The notes: generated from the sequence alone by a model not told the origin. Positions 33,746-42,778 are shown, counted from the first letter of the stretch. The stretch is DNA of 64,000 nucleotides from Streptomyces xanthophaeus (GCF_030440515.1 NZ_CP076543.1:1550001-1614000); one strand, 5' to 3'. Numbers and translations: made by a program.

Positions 33746-34945
33746 TCAGGCGGGCGGGGTCTCTCCGTGGCTGACCGTTTCCCAGGCCACGAACAGCTCG
33801 TCCGTCCCGGCCGGCCGCGTCTTCTCGACCAGGGCGCGGGTGTACGGGAGCTTCGCGCCGGTCCGCGTCTCGTAGTGGTGCAGGGCCACCTCCAGGTCGG
33901 GCCCCATGGTCCGCTCCACCTTGCCCCCGCACAGCCACGGCGGGGCCTCGGCCCCGAGCTGGTACTTCGCGTGGAACTCCAGCGCGGTGCGCAGCCGGGC
34001 GGACTGCTCGCCGTACAGGTCGACGCCCTGGTGCCAGGCGGTCTCGGCGATGTGCGCGGACGCGGCGAGCGCATAGCCGACGTGCATCAGGTTGCGGCAG
34101 GTCTCCTGGGCGATGCCGTCGACGTAGGTGCCCTGGTCGAACCAGTACGCCTTGACCTGGGCGGCCGTCTCGATGGCGGTGTACGGCGGGGCCATCGGGC
34201 GCGGGCCGTCCATCCGGAGGTAGAAGTACGCCGGCACGCGCGCCCGGAACCGCTCCAGGGACTCCCGGAAGATCACCTGGTCCTCCAGGAAGACGGCGAT
34301 GGAGACGGCGGCGTCGGTCATGGCCAGTTCCCAGTTGCCGTTGTAGGCGGGCACCTGGGCGCGGACGGCCGGCAGGTAGGCCTTGCGCAGCATCTCCTTG
34401 AACCGGGTGACCCGGGGCTCCTCCCAGTTCGGGTAGTCGGCGTGCACGATGTCGGCGGCCCGTGCCCAGCTGGATCCGGACCAGGCAGCCTGGAGTCCGG
34501 CGTTGTCCTCGCGGTGCCTCTTCATCACGGCGGACCAGGCGTCCATGATCTGCACGGCCTTGCGCGCGTGGGCGGTCCTGCCGTTCACCGACCACAGCAG
34601 GGCGTGGGTGTAGGCGGCGATCGCGTCCTGCCGTTCGTCGAGGCAGGACTGCGGTCCGCTGTTGAAGGGGCAGGGCACCACGTCGGCCGGGTGCGGGGTG
34701 TAGTCGAGCGAGGCGTAGCGGCTGCCGAGGAGGGCCCGGTACGCGGAGAGCCAGGGTTCCTTGCCGGCCGCGATCATCTGCTTCGCCTGCCGGAGCTGGC
34801 CATGGCTGACGACGACGCCGGGGTGGTGGAAGACCACGTCGCCCGCGCGGGGGCGGCCTTCGGGGGCGGCGCACGCCGCGAGCAGCAGGCCACCCGCGAG
34901 GAGGGCGCCGACGACTGCGAAACCGACTCGCTTGGATGCGTTCAT
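33746..34945 (-). CDS. Secreted lipoprotein of the alginate-lyase-like (alpha/alpha toroid) family
   Basis: About 399 residues; ATG at 34945 preferred, with a GTG at 34954 as alternative. A lipoprotein signal ends in LLLAACAAP, so the mature protein is anchored on the outer face of the membrane. The body matches the alginate lyase superfamily pattern (MDAWSAVMKRHREDNAGLQAAW-type segment, then AYNGNWELAMTDAAVSIAVFLED and a YFDQG-like WFDQGTYVDGIAQE). Members cleave uronate polysaccharides; the substrate here is unknown. No sugar transporter is adjacent. The XRE gene lies upstream on the same strand after about 110 bases. Confidence 0.82.
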   Translation of the reverse strand: MNASKRVGFAVVGALLAGGLLLAACAAPEGRPRAGDVVFHHPGVVVSHGQLRQAKQMIAAGKEPWLSAYRALLGSRYASLDYTPHPADVVPCPFNSGPQSCLDERQDAIAAYTHALLWSVNGRTAHARKAVQIMDAWSAVMKRHREDNAGLQAAWSGSSWARAADIVHADYPNWEEPRVTRFKEMLRKAYLPAVRAQVPAYNGNWELAMTDAAVSIAVFLEDQVIFRESLERFRARVPAYFYLRMDGPRPMAPPYTAIETAAQVKAYWFDQGTYVDGIAQETCRNLMHVGYALAASAHIAETAWHQGVDLYGEQSARLRTALEFHAKYQLGAEAPPWLCGGKVERTMGPDLEVALHHYETRTGAKLPYTRALVEKTRPAGTDELFVAWETVSHGETPPA

Positions 34946-35056
34946 GGCTGACACGCCTTCACGCTTGCCCCGCGCTCCGGACCTCCCACCGCCGATTGGG
35001 CCGTCTGGCCGCCGGGCCCGCCCGAACGGCAGGACCGGACACGCCCCGGGCAGAGC

Positions 35057-35308
35057 CTAGGCGGGGACGACGGCGCAGCGTCGCAGCAGGTCGTCCAGGG
35101 AGAGGCCGAGGGCCGCGGCGAGGGCGGCGACCGTGAAGAAGGCGGGGGTGGGTGCCCGGCCGGTCTCGATCTTGCGCAGGGTCTCGGCGGAGAGCCCGGC
35201 GCCGGCCGCGACCTCGACCATGCTCCGGTCGCCGCGGGCCTCGCGCAGCAGGACGCCGAGCCGCTCGCCGCGCTCGCGCTCTTCGGGGGTGAGGGGGGTA
35301 CGGACCAT
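35057..35308 (-). CDS. XRE-family (Cro/CI-type) DNA-binding protein
   Basis: 83 residues, just a helix-turn-helix domain: LGVLLREARGDRSMVEVAAGAGLSAETLRKIE with the recognition helix AETLRKIE, then AFFTVAALAAALGLSLDDLL. Single-domain XRE proteins commonly repress their own and a neighbouring promoter. It is divergent from a methionine aminopeptidase gene with only 64 bases between the start codons; those bases contain AT-rich inverted repeats that are the obvious operator. A second-copy aminopeptidase paired with an XRE protein recurs in Streptomyces as far as I recall. Confidence 0.9.
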   Translation of the reverse strand: MVRTPLTPEERERGERLGVLLREARGDRSMVEVAAGAGLSAETLRKIETGRAPTPAFFTVAALAAALGLSLDDLLRRCAVVPA

Positions 35309-35329
35309 GCCGTCATCCTACCCCGCACA

Positions 35330-35371
35330 CCAATAACTATCCCGTTATTCTTATACCGGTATAGTTATTGG
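35330..35371. promoter_or_regulatory. AT-rich palindromic operator/promoter shared by XRE and methionine aminopeptidase
   Basis: CCAATAACTAT (35330-35340) and ATAGTTATTGG (35361-35371) are perfect inverted repeats; a third half-site GTTATT lies at 35344-35349 and TATACCGGTATA is a further palindrome between them. The region is strikingly AT-rich for this chromosome. TATAGT (35360-35365) could be the -10 for the aminopeptidase, placing the transcript start on or beside the ATG at 35373; there is no Shine-Dalgarno, so that mRNA is probably leaderless. Confidence 0.7.
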
Positions 35372-35372
35372 C

Positions 35373-36140
35373 ATGGTGAAACTGAAGACGGACCGAGAGA
35401 TCGACGAGATGCGGGCCGCAGGCCGGGTGGTCGCCCGCGCCCTGGCCGCCGTACGCGAGGCCGCCGGCGTGGGGGTGTCCCTGCGGGACCTGGACCGGGT
35501 GGCCCGCGAGGTGCTCCGCGAGGCCGGTGCCACCTCGCCCTTCCTGGGCTACCGGCCGCCGTTCGCGCCCGTGCCCTTCCCCGCCGTGGTGTGCGTGTCG
35601 GTGAACGACGCGATCGTGCACGGCATCCCCGGCGACTACCGGCTGCGGGACGGCGACCTGGTCAGCGTCGACTGCGGGGCGAAGCTCGGCGGCTGGGTCG
35701 GGGACGCGGCGGTCAGCTTCACGGTCGGCCCGGCCCGGCCCGCCGACCTCCGGCTGATCGAGACCTCCGAGGCGGCCCTCGCCGCCGGGATCGCCGCCGC
35801 CGTGCCCGGCAACCGGATCGGCGACATCGCCCACGCGATCGGCACCACCTGCCGGGCCGCCGGGTACGGGGTGCCGGACGGCTTCGGCGGCCACGGCATC
35901 GGCCGCACCATGCACGAGGACCCGGGCGTGCCCAACGAGGGCCCGCCGGGACGCGGCATGAAGCTGCGCCCCGGTCTGGTCCTCGCCATCGAGCCGATGC
36001 TGATCGCGGGCGGTACGGACGACTACACCTGCGACGCGGACGGCTGGACCCTGCGCACCGTCGACGGCAGCCGCGCCGCCCACTCGGAGCACACGGTCGC
36101 GATCACCGCCGACGGTCCGCGGATCCTCACCGCGATCTAG
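35373..36140 (+). CDS. map: Type I methionine aminopeptidase
   Basis: 255 residues. The pita-bread metal ligands are present: Asp100 and Asp111 (VDCGAKLGGWVGDAA), His174 in GGHGIGRTMHEDPG, Glu207 (AIEPML) and Glu239 (HSEHTVA), plus the substrate histidine His83 (AIVHGIPG). It removes initiator methionine from nascent proteins in the cytoplasm. It is short, lacks the SH3-binding N-terminal extension of some actinobacterial MetAPs, and is probably an additional copy, because the housekeeping map normally lies in the ribosomal protein/secY cluster. Control by a private XRE regulator and an apparently leaderless mRNA are unusual for this enzyme. Confidence 0.93.
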   Translation: MVKLKTDREIDEMRAAGRVVARALAAVREAAGVGVSLRDLDRVAREVLREAGATSPFLGYRPPFAPVPFPAVVCVSVNDAIVHGIPGDYRLRDGDLVSVDCGAKLGGWVGDAAVSFTVGPARPADLRLIETSEAALAAGIAAAVPGNRIGDIAHAIGTTCRAAGYGVPDGFGGHGIGRTMHEDPGVPNEGPPGRGMKLRPGLVLAIEPMLIAGGTDDYTCDADGWTLRTVDGSRAAHSEHTVAITADGPRILTAI

Positions 36141-36149
36141 GAAGGGGCG

Positions 36150-37949
36150 CTACGGCCTCCCGTGCGGGCGGACCACCATCGCCGAGCCGCCGCCCCGGCG
36201 GCTGGTCTCGGCCGCCGCCAGCCAGCGGCCGTCCGGCAGCCGCTGCACGCCGGTGGCCGCGCCGATCTCCGGGTTCTGCCGGAAGCCCTGGCCGATCGCC
36301 TCCAGCTCCGCGCGCAGCGGGCTGTTCCACAGGCCCGGTTCCAGCTCGGTGGTGGTCTGGTTGCGCTGGCTGGCCCGCGGCGCGGCGATCGCGTCGACGA
36401 GCGGCAGCCCCCGGTCCAGGTGGCCGATCAGGGTCTGCAGCACGGTGGTGATGATGGTGGCACCGCCCGGGGAGCCGACCGCGAGCACCGGGCGGCCGTC
36501 CTCCAGCACGATCGTCGGGGACATGGACGAGCGGGGCCGCTTGCCGGGGCCGGGCAGGTTCGGGTCCGGGACGCCGGGCGCGGCCGGGGCGAAGGAGAAG
36601 TCGGTCAGCTCGTTGTTGAGCAGGAAGCCGCGTCCGGGAACGGTGATCGCGCTGCCGCCGGTGGACTCGATGGTCAGGGTGTAGGAGACCACGTTGCCCC
36701 AGCGGTCGGCGACCGTCAGGTGCGTGGTGTTCTCCCCTTCGTACGTGGTCGGGGCGGCCTGGCCCGAGCCGCCGCAGGCCGCCGGGTGGCGCGGGTCTCC
36801 GGGGGCCAGCGGGCTGGTCAGCGTGCGGTCCGGCGCGATCAGGCAGCCGCGCGAGTCGGCGAACCGCTGCGAGAGCAGCTCACGCGTGGGCACGTCCACC
36901 GCCGCCGGGTCACCGACCCAGCGGCCCCGGTCGGCGAAGGAGATCCGGGAGGCCTCGATGAAGCGGTGCAGGTACTGCGTCTCGGACAGCTTCGAGAGGT
37001 CGGTCCGCTCCAGGATGTTCAGCGCCTCGCCGACGGTGGTGCCGCCGGAGGAGGAGGGCGCCATGCTGTAGACGTCCAGGCCGCGGTAGCTCACCCGGGT
37101 CGGGTCCTGCCGCTTGGTCGCGTACGCGCGCAGGTCGGCGGTGGTCAGGTCGCCGGGGCGGACCTTTCGGGTGGCCGCCGGGTCCACCGGGGGTGTGCGG
37201 ACCGCCCGGACGATGTCCTCGGCGAGGGGTCCGCGGTAGAGGGCGCCGGTCCCCTTGCGGCCGAGTTCGGCGTAGGTGGCGGCGAGGTCGGGGTTCTTGA
37301 AGGTGGAGCCGACCACCGGCAGGGCGCCGCCCGGCAGGAAGAGCTTCGAGGTCGCCGGGAAGTCCTTGAAGCGGTCCTGGTTGAGCTCGGTCTGGGCCCG
37401 GAAGGTGCTGTCCACCGTGAAGCCCTCGCGAGCCAGTTTCTCGGCGGGCTTCAGCAGGGTGCCGAGCGGGCGGGTGCCCCAGGCGTCGAGGGCGCTCTTC
37501 CAGGTGGCGGGGGTGCCGGGGACGCCGACCCCGCGGCCGCTGGTCTGGCCCTCCGCGAAGGGGATGGGAAGGCCGTTCTCCTGGAACAGTGCCTCGGTGG
37601 CCGTGGCGGGGGCGGTCTCGCGGCCGTCGACGGTGTGCACCCGGTGCGTGCGGGCGTCGTAGTAAACGAGGTAGCCGCCTCCGCCGATGCCCGCCGAGTA
37701 GGGCTCGGTCACCCCGAGCGCGGCGGCGGTGGCGATCGCCGCGTCCACGGCGTTGCCGCCGGAGCGCAGGACGGCGATACCCGCGGCCGTGGCGTCGGCG
37801 TCGACGCTGGCGACGGCCCCGCCGTAGCCGGCGGCGACCGGCACCTTGGCCGGCGGGGTGGCCGTGGTGGGCGGGGCCGCGGCCCCGGTGGAGACGAGCG
37901 CCCCGGCGAGGGCGACGAGCGCTAACTGACGTGCGGCGGGAGCACGCAT
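36150..37949 (-). CDS. ggt: Gamma-glutamyltransferase (secreted)
   Basis: 599 residues with an N-terminal Sec signal of about 25 residues (LALVALAGALVSTGAAA). The N-terminal nucleophile hydrolase fold is complete: the autocleavage/nucleophile threonine lies in GENTTHLTVAD (about residue 409), with SPTIVLEDGRPVLAVGSPGG as the C-terminal substrate loop. It cleaves the gamma-glutamyl bond of glutathione, gamma-glutamyl amides or peptides and transfers the glutamyl group to water or amino acids outside the cell. The gene is tail-to-tail with the methionine aminopeptidase gene with 9 bases between stops. Nothing in the neighbourhood suggests a special substrate. Confidence 0.95.
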   Translation of the reverse strand: MRAPAARQLALVALAGALVSTGAAAPPTTATPPAKVPVAAGYGGAVASVDADATAAGIAVLRSGGNAVDAAIATAAALGVTEPYSAGIGGGGYLVYYDARTHRVHTVDGRETAPATATEALFQENGLPIPFAEGQTSGRGVGVPGTPATWKSALDAWGTRPLGTLLKPAEKLAREGFTVDSTFRAQTELNQDRFKDFPATSKLFLPGGALPVVGSTFKNPDLAATYAELGRKGTGALYRGPLAEDIVRAVRTPPVDPAATRKVRPGDLTTADLRAYATKRQDPTRVSYRGLDVYSMAPSSSGGTTVGEALNILERTDLSKLSETQYLHRFIEASRISFADRGRWVGDPAAVDVPTRELLSQRFADSRGCLIAPDRTLTSPLAPGDPRHPAACGGSGQAAPTTYEGENTTHLTVADRWGNVVSYTLTIESTGGSAITVPGRGFLLNNELTDFSFAPAAPGVPDPNLPGPGKRPRSSMSPTIVLEDGRPVLAVGSPGGATIITTVLQTLIGHLDRGLPLVDAIAAPRASQRNQTTTELEPGLWNSPLRAELEAIGQGFRQNPEIGAATGVQRLPDGRWLAAAETSRRGGGSAMVVRPHGRP

Positions 37950-38050
37950 GCGGTTCCTCCGGTCGACGGCCTGTCAGGTCTGATGCGCGCAGCGTAACTT
38001 CACCGCACCCCCCGCGTCAGGAAGGCGGCCCGGCCGCTACCATCCGCCGC

Positions 38051-38776
38051 ATGAACGACGACGTGCGCAACATCGTGCTCGGGGTGATAGCCACCGCCGT
38101 CAGCGGCGGGTTCGGCTGGTTCGCCCGGACCTACCTGTGGCGCCGTACGCTGCGCCGCAAGCAGGGCTTCTTCGGACTGCCGGCCGGCGCCGAGTGCCTG
38201 TTCGTGGTCAACCGGCAGATGGGCGGCAAGGAATCGTCGGTGCACCGCAACGACGCCTTCGCGCTGCTGGAGATATCCGCGCTGATCAAGGACTGCGGGG
38301 CGAACGTCCAGATCGTCACGCACGACGAGGCCCGTCAGGGCTTCGGCGAGCGCGCCGAGTTCTGCGTCGGCGGCCCGACGTCCAACACCCGTACGGTGGC
38401 GCACCTGGCCTCGATGCTGCCGGGGGTACGGGTGAACGTCGACACCCGGGAGCACGAGGACCGGGGCGCGATCCAGGTGGGCGGCGAGAGCTACCGGTGG
38501 GACAAGGGGCGGGTGGAGCATGTGCTGCTGGCCAGGCTGACGGGCGCGCAGGGCGGCCGTCCCGTCTTCCTGCTCTCCGGGCAGACGGCGGTCAGCAACC
38601 AGGCCGCCGCCCGCTATCTCGCCCGCCACCACGAGCGGCTGGCCCGCACGTACAAGAAGGATCCCTTCTGCCTGGTGCTGAAGGTGGTCAACTCCGATGC
38701 CTACGGCCCCGATGTGACCGAGCTCGCGGCCGATGTCACCCGGGCGGCCCTGACACCCGAACCGGCAGCCGCGTGA
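38051..38776 (+). CDS. Conserved hypothetical protein with N-terminal membrane helix
   Basis: 241 residues from the ATG at 38051. A hydrophobic helix (about residues 6-26) is followed by a positively charged turn (WRRTLRRKQ), predicting a cytoplasmic domain anchored at the membrane. The soluble part is an alpha/beta domain (ECLFVVNRQMGGKESSVHRND; VQIVTHDEA; FLLSGQTAVSNQAAARYLARHH) with no catalytic motif I can name. The stop lies inside the end of the convergent P450 gene (41-base overlap). Confidence 0.78.
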   Translation: MNDDVRNIVLGVIATAVSGGFGWFARTYLWRRTLRRKQGFFGLPAGAECLFVVNRQMGGKESSVHRNDAFALLEISALIKDCGANVQIVTHDEARQGFGERAEFCVGGPTSNTRTVAHLASMLPGVRVNVDTREHEDRGAIQVGGESYRWDKGRVEHVLLARLTGAQGGRPVFLLSGQTAVSNQAAARYLARHHERLARTYKKDPFCLVLKVVNSDAYGPDVTELAADVTRAALTPEPAAA

Positions 38777-39995
38777 TCCCGTTGATGAAGTTGGAGACCA
38801 GCCTCCGGGGCGGTCCCGCCAGTTCCGGCGCGGGCATGGCCGCGCACCACTCCTCGTAGAGGATGCGCAGCTGGAGCCGGGCGAAGTGGGCGCCGAGGCA
38901 CACGTGCGGGCCGTCCCCGAAGGAGACGTGCGGGTTGGGCGTCCGCGCCAGGTCGAGGCGGCCGGGGTCGGTGAAGGCGCGCTCGTCGTGGTTGGCGGAG
39001 GCGTGGAAGACCACCACCTTCTCCCCGGCGCGGATGGTCCGCCCGGCCAGTTCGGTGTCGACGGCGGCCGTGCGGCGGAAGCTGAGCACCGGCGGGTGGA
39101 CGCGAAGGAGTTCGTCGACGGCGCGGTCGAACGGGACGGTTCCGTCCGCGAGACGGCGATAGGCGTCCGGGTCCCCGGCCAGTGCGAGCAGGCCGCCGGG
39201 GGCGGCGCTGCGTACGGTGTCGTTGCCCGCGACGGTCAGCAGGAAGAAGAACATCTCCAGTTCGGCCGGGTCGAGCCCGGCCTCGGCGAGGGCGGTCATC
39301 ACGTCGTCCCCGGGGTGGGCGCGCTTGTGGCCGGCCAGTTCGCGGGCGTACGCGAACATCTCGCCGAGCAGGGCCGGTGAGCGCGGGTTGAGCGGTGTGC
39401 CGTCCGGGCCGAGGAGCGGCGGCGGGGCGTCGTCGGGGTCCTGGTACCCGATGATCCGTACGGTCCACTCCAGGAGCAGGGCCCGGTCGGCGGCCGGGAC
39501 ACCCAGCAGGTCGGTGAGGTTCAGCAGCGCGTACTCGTCGGTGACGGCGCGCACGAGGTCGGCTGCGCCGTCCTCGGCGTCCTGCCGGGCGGCGGCGAGG
39601 AGGGCACGGGCCCGCTCCCGTACCCGCCCGGCGAAGGCGTCGACGCGCGCGGGGGTGAAGGCGCGGGACACCAGCCGCCGCAGCCGGCCGTGTTCGGGCG
39701 GGTCCTGGTTGAGCATGGTGCGGCGCAGGAAGGGCAGGTCGGCCGGGTCGGGGTCGCGGATCTGGGTGGCGCCCAGCCAGGAGGTGTACGTCCGGTGGTC
39801 GCGCAGGACCCGTACGACATCGGCGTGCCGGGTGACGGCCCAGAAGCCCGGGCCGGCGGGCCAGCCCTGGATCTCCGGCTCCGCCTGCCAGGCCACGGGA
39901 TGCCGCTCGCGCAGCAGCCGGTAGCGCTCGTGCGGGATGCCGGCGGCGTAGATGCGGGGGTCGAAGACGTCGGGGACGTCCGCGGCGTGGTCCAT
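38736..39995 (-). CDS. Cytochrome P450
   Basis: 419 residues from the ATG at 39995. Heme-binding motif FGDGPHVCLGAHFARLQL, I-helix TVAGNDTVRSA, and EXXR in DELLRVHPP are present. AGNDTVR in place of AGHETT and the NQDPPEHGRLRRLVS segment are like the CYP124/CYP125/CYP142 group, which hydroxylates steroid side chains or methyl-branched lipids in actinobacteria; this is a suggestion only. No ferredoxin or reductase gene is adjacent. Its 3' end overlaps the convergent gene by 41 bases. Confidence 0.93.
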   Translation of the reverse strand: MDHAADVPDVFDPRIYAAGIPHERYRLLRERHPVAWQAEPEIQGWPAGPGFWAVTRHADVVRVLRDHRTYTSWLGATQIRDPDPADLPFLRRTMLNQDPPEHGRLRRLVSRAFTPARVDAFAGRVRERARALLAAARQDAEDGAADLVRAVTDEYALLNLTDLLGVPAADRALLLEWTVRIIGYQDPDDAPPPLLGPDGTPLNPRSPALLGEMFAYARELAGHKRAHPGDDVMTALAEAGLDPAELEMFFFLLTVAGNDTVRSAAPGGLLALAGDPDAYRRLADGTVPFDRAVDELLRVHPPVLSFRRTAAVDTELAGRTIRAGEKVVVFHASANHDERAFTDPGRLDLARTPNPHVSFGDGPHVCLGAHFARLQLRILYEEWCAAMPAPELAGPPRRLVSNFINGITRLPVRVSGPPG

Positions 39996-40062
39996 GGGGT
40001 CACCGTGACGGGTGCGCGGCCCTGCCCGCAAGGGCGCGGCGGGACACACCCAGGGGTGCCCG

Positions 40063-40605
40063 TCAGCGCTTCAGGTCGCATTCGGCAGGGGCGAGGGTGG
40101 TGTCGCTGCCCTGCAGCGCGACGGGGGTGAGGGTGTCCTTCATGGCGGAGATGCCCATGGTGCACACGATCTGCATGCGGGCCAGTGCCGACAGATCACC
40201 CACGGCGAACGGCACCCGGACCGTCACCCCCGCGTGCGAGGCCGAGCTCACCTCCAGCTTCTCCGACCCCTGGCCGACGGGCAGCTGGGGCAGCCCCGTG
40301 GTGAGCCCGGCCTCGCCGGCCCGGCCGCGGGGGCCCTCCAGCAGCAGCCGCAGCAGCACCACGGGATTGAGCTTGTAGTCGACCATCAGGCTGAACGGGG
40401 CCGGGACGAGCCGGTCGCCCTCCTTGGAGAGGAAGTAGAGATAGATGCTGTTCTTGCCATCGGCGACCTTGACGGTGGCGGAGTGACCGCTGTCGATCAC
40501 CCCGCTGCGCTTGATCCCGCATCCGGTGAGCAGCAGGGCGCAGCTCACCAGTGCCGCCGTGGCCACGGCCGCCCGGGACCTCGTCCTGGTCCTGCGCCCT
40601 GTCAT
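40063..40605 (-). CDS. Lipoprotein encoded with a two-component system
   Basis: 180 residues. A lipoprotein signal ends LLLTGCG; the mature part has a GerMN-like feel (SIYLYFLSKEGDRLVPAPF; LLRLLLEGPRGRAGEAGLTTGLP), a small domain often on surface lipoproteins of Gram-positives. The ATG overlaps the histidine kinase stop by four bases, so it is translationally coupled and is very probably an accessory or modulator of that sensor. CseA, a lipoprotein that dampens CseBC signalling in S. coelicolor, is a functional parallel, but gene order differs. Confidence 0.82.
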   Translation of the reverse strand: MTGRRTRTRSRAAVATAALVSCALLLTGCGIKRSGVIDSGHSATVKVADGKNSIYLYFLSKEGDRLVPAPFSLMVDYKLNPVVLLRLLLEGPRGRAGEAGLTTGLPQLPVGQGSEKLEVSSASHAGVTVRVPFAVGDLSALARMQIVCTMGISAMKDTLTPVALQGSDTTLAPAECDLKR

Positions 40606-42047
40606 ACGTGGGCCTCCAGCGGCATGTCGAGGGTGAAGACCGCTCCCCCGGCGGGCCCGTTGGCCGCGAGGAGGGTTCCGCCGTGCAGGCGGACGTTCTC
40701 CAGGGTGATGGCGAGGCCGAGACCGCTGCCGGCGGAGCGGGTCCGGGCCGCGTCGGCCTTGAAGAAGCGGTCGAAGATGTGCGGCAGCACCTCGGGGGCG
40801 ATGCCGGGCCCGCTGTCGGCGACGTCGATCAGCAGCCGTTCGCCGTCCTCGCCCGGTGCGGTCCGTACGGTGATGCGCACGGGCGCGCCGCCGTGCCGCA
40901 GTGCGTTGCCGACGAGGTTGGCGAGGATCACGTCGAAGCGGCGCGGGTCGAGCCGGGCGCGCACCCGGTCCGGCAGCTCGGCGACGATGCGGTCGTCGAC
41001 CCAGTGGCGGCGCTCCAGGGTCTTGCGCACGGCCTCGGCGATGTCCACGTCGTCGAGGTTGAGCTCGGCGGCCCGGGCGTCGAAGCGGGAGATCTCCATC
41101 AGGTCCTCGACGAGGACGGCGAGCTTGCCCGTCTCGGCACTGACCAGGCGCAGGGCCTTGGCGGTGTCGGCGTCGAGGCGTTCGGCGTCCTCGTCGAGGA
41201 CCTCGGTGACGGCCAGCATCCCGGCGAGGGGGGTGCGCAGTTCGTGGGAGACGTCGGAGGCGAAGCGGCGGGCGCGTACCTCCGCGTCCTGGAGCTCGCG
41301 CACGGACTGTTCCAGGGCGCGGGCGGTCTCGTTGAAGGTGCGGGCGAGTCCGGCGAGCTCGTCGGCGCCCCGGACCTCGATCCGGGTGTCGAGGCGGCCG
41401 CGGCCGAGGTGCTGGGCGGCCCGGCGCATGTCGCGGACCGGCCGCAGCACGCTGCGGGCGGCCAGCAGCGCGGGCACGATGGCGATGGCCAGGCCCGGGA
41501 CGGCGCCCTGCTTGGCGGCGTCGACCATGGCCTCCACGGTCTGCTTCTCGGTGGAGAGCGGGACGCTGGCGTAGAAGACGGCTCCGGTGGATTCGCTGAA
41601 GCCGTCGTGCTCGAAGACGGCGGGGACGCCGATGGTGAGCCACGGGTTGCCGCGCGCGTCCTCGACCCGCTGGAAGGCGGTGTAGTCGTGGCGGCGGACC
41701 TTCTCGCGCAGCTTGTCGGTGATCACGCTGGAGGTCGGCGTGCCGGGGTTGGTGGAGACCCGCACGCTGCCGTACTCGCCGAAGATGATCCAGGGGTGCG
41801 GTTTGCCGCGCTTGCCGAGTTCGATGACGATGCGCTGGAGCTCCTGCTGGTCCAGCGGAAGACGGAACTCCTGCTGCTCGACCTGGTCCCGCAGCGTGCT
41901 GATGGCGGTGTCCTGGGTCTGCTTGAGGATCGCGTTGCGCGCCTGCTGGTAGGTGAGGGCGGCGGTGGTCACCGCGCTGATCGCGGCGACCAGCAGGAAG
42001 GCCGCGATCAGTCGGGTGCGCAGGCCCAGCGGCGCGATGCGTCTCAC
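40602..42047 (-). CDS. Membrane sensor histidine kinase
   Basis: 481 residues. Two membrane helices (about 12-35 and 170-190) bracket an extracytoplasmic sensor of about 135 residues. HAMP follows (about 190-245), then HisKA with the phospho-acceptor in DVSHELRTPLAG, and HATPase motifs NLVGNALRHGG, DSGPGIAPE and GSGLGLAI. It starts 6 bases after the response regulator stop and overlaps the lipoprotein gene. The sensed signal is unknown; linkage to MurJ and FemX genes suggests envelope stress or cell-wall status. Confidence 0.93.
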   Translation of the reverse strand: MRRIAPLGLRTRLIAAFLLVAAISAVTTAALTYQQARNAILKQTQDTAISTLRDQVEQQEFRLPLDQQELQRIVIELGKRGKPHPWIIFGEYGSVRVSTNPGTPTSSVITDKLREKVRRHDYTAFQRVEDARGNPWLTIGVPAVFEHDGFSESTGAVFYASVPLSTEKQTVEAMVDAAKQGAVPGLAIAIVPALLAARSVLRPVRDMRRAAQHLGRGRLDTRIEVRGADELAGLARTFNETARALEQSVRELQDAEVRARRFASDVSHELRTPLAGMLAVTEVLDEDAERLDADTAKALRLVSAETGKLAVLVEDLMEISRFDARAAELNLDDVDIAEAVRKTLERRHWVDDRIVAELPDRVRARLDPRRFDVILANLVGNALRHGGAPVRITVRTAPGEDGERLLIDVADSGPGIAPEVLPHIFDRFFKADAARTRSAGSGLGLAITLENVRLHGGTLLAANGPAGGAVFTLDMPLEAHV

Positions 42048-42053
42048 GGTCGC

Positions 42054-42737
42054 CTACAGGGGACCGAAGCGGTAGCCGAAGCCGCGCACGGTCTGTATGT
42101 AGCGGGGGCTCGCGTCGGGGTCCTCGACCTTGGTGCGCAGCCGGCGCACGCAGGCGTCCACGAGCCGGGCGTCGGCGTGGTAGCTGTGGTCCCAGACGTA
42201 TTCGAGGAGCTGCTGGCGGGAGAAGACCTGCTCGGGCGAGGCCGACAGGTGCAGCAGGAGCTTGATCTCGCTGGGGGCGAGGGGCACGCGCTCGCCGTTC
42301 TTGGCGACGCTCAGCCCGGCGCGGTCGATGGTCAGCTCCCCGTGGTGCTCGACCCCGGGGCGGGAGCCCACGGGGTCGCTGAGCCGGCGCAGTACGGCTT
42401 TGATGCGGGCCTCGATGACCTCGGTGCGGGCGGGTTTGACGATGTAGTCGTCGGCGCCGGCCTCCAGGCCGACGACTATGTCGAAGTCGTCGCCGCGGGC
42501 GGTGAGCATGATGATCGGCACCTGGCTCGTCTCGCGGATGCGGCGGCAGACCTGGACCCCGTTGATCCCCGGCAGCATCAGGTCGAGCAGGACGAGCTCG
42601 GGCCGGAAGCCGCCCATCAGGGCCAGTCCTTCCTCGCCGGTCTCGGCGGAACTCACGTCGTGGCCCCGGCGGCGCAGGCCGAGGCCGACCCCCTCGCGGA
42701 TGGAAGGGTCGTCCTCGATCAGCAGTACGCGTGGCAT
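42054..42737 (-). CDS. OmpR-family response regulator (AfsQ1/CseB-like)
   Basis: 227 residues. Receiver domain: IEDDPSIREG, the phospho-acceptor Asp in LLDLMLPG (about residue 52), the conserved Thr/Ser and Lys in VKPA. The C-terminal winged helix (APSEIKLLLHLSASPEQVFS; DACVRRLRTKVED) binds DNA. Sequence around the receiver resembles AfsQ1 and CseB of S. coelicolor, both stress/envelope-responsive regulators; orthology cannot be decided without a search. It forms a transcription unit with the kinase and lipoprotein genes downstream and is 41 bases after murJ. Confidence 0.93.
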   Translation of the reverse strand: MPRVLLIEDDPSIREGVGLGLRRRGHDVSSAETGEEGLALMGGFRPELVLLDLMLPGINGVQVCRRIRETSQVPIIMLTARGDDFDIVVGLEAGADDYIVKPARTEVIEARIKAVLRRLSDPVGSRPGVEHHGELTIDRAGLSVAKNGERVPLAPSEIKLLLHLSASPEQVFSRQQLLEYVWDHSYHADARLVDACVRRLRTKVEDPDASPRYIQTVRGFGYRFGPL

Positions 42738-42778
42738 CCGGTCAGTATCCCAAAGGTGTTGCGGGGCCTTGCCTCCCG

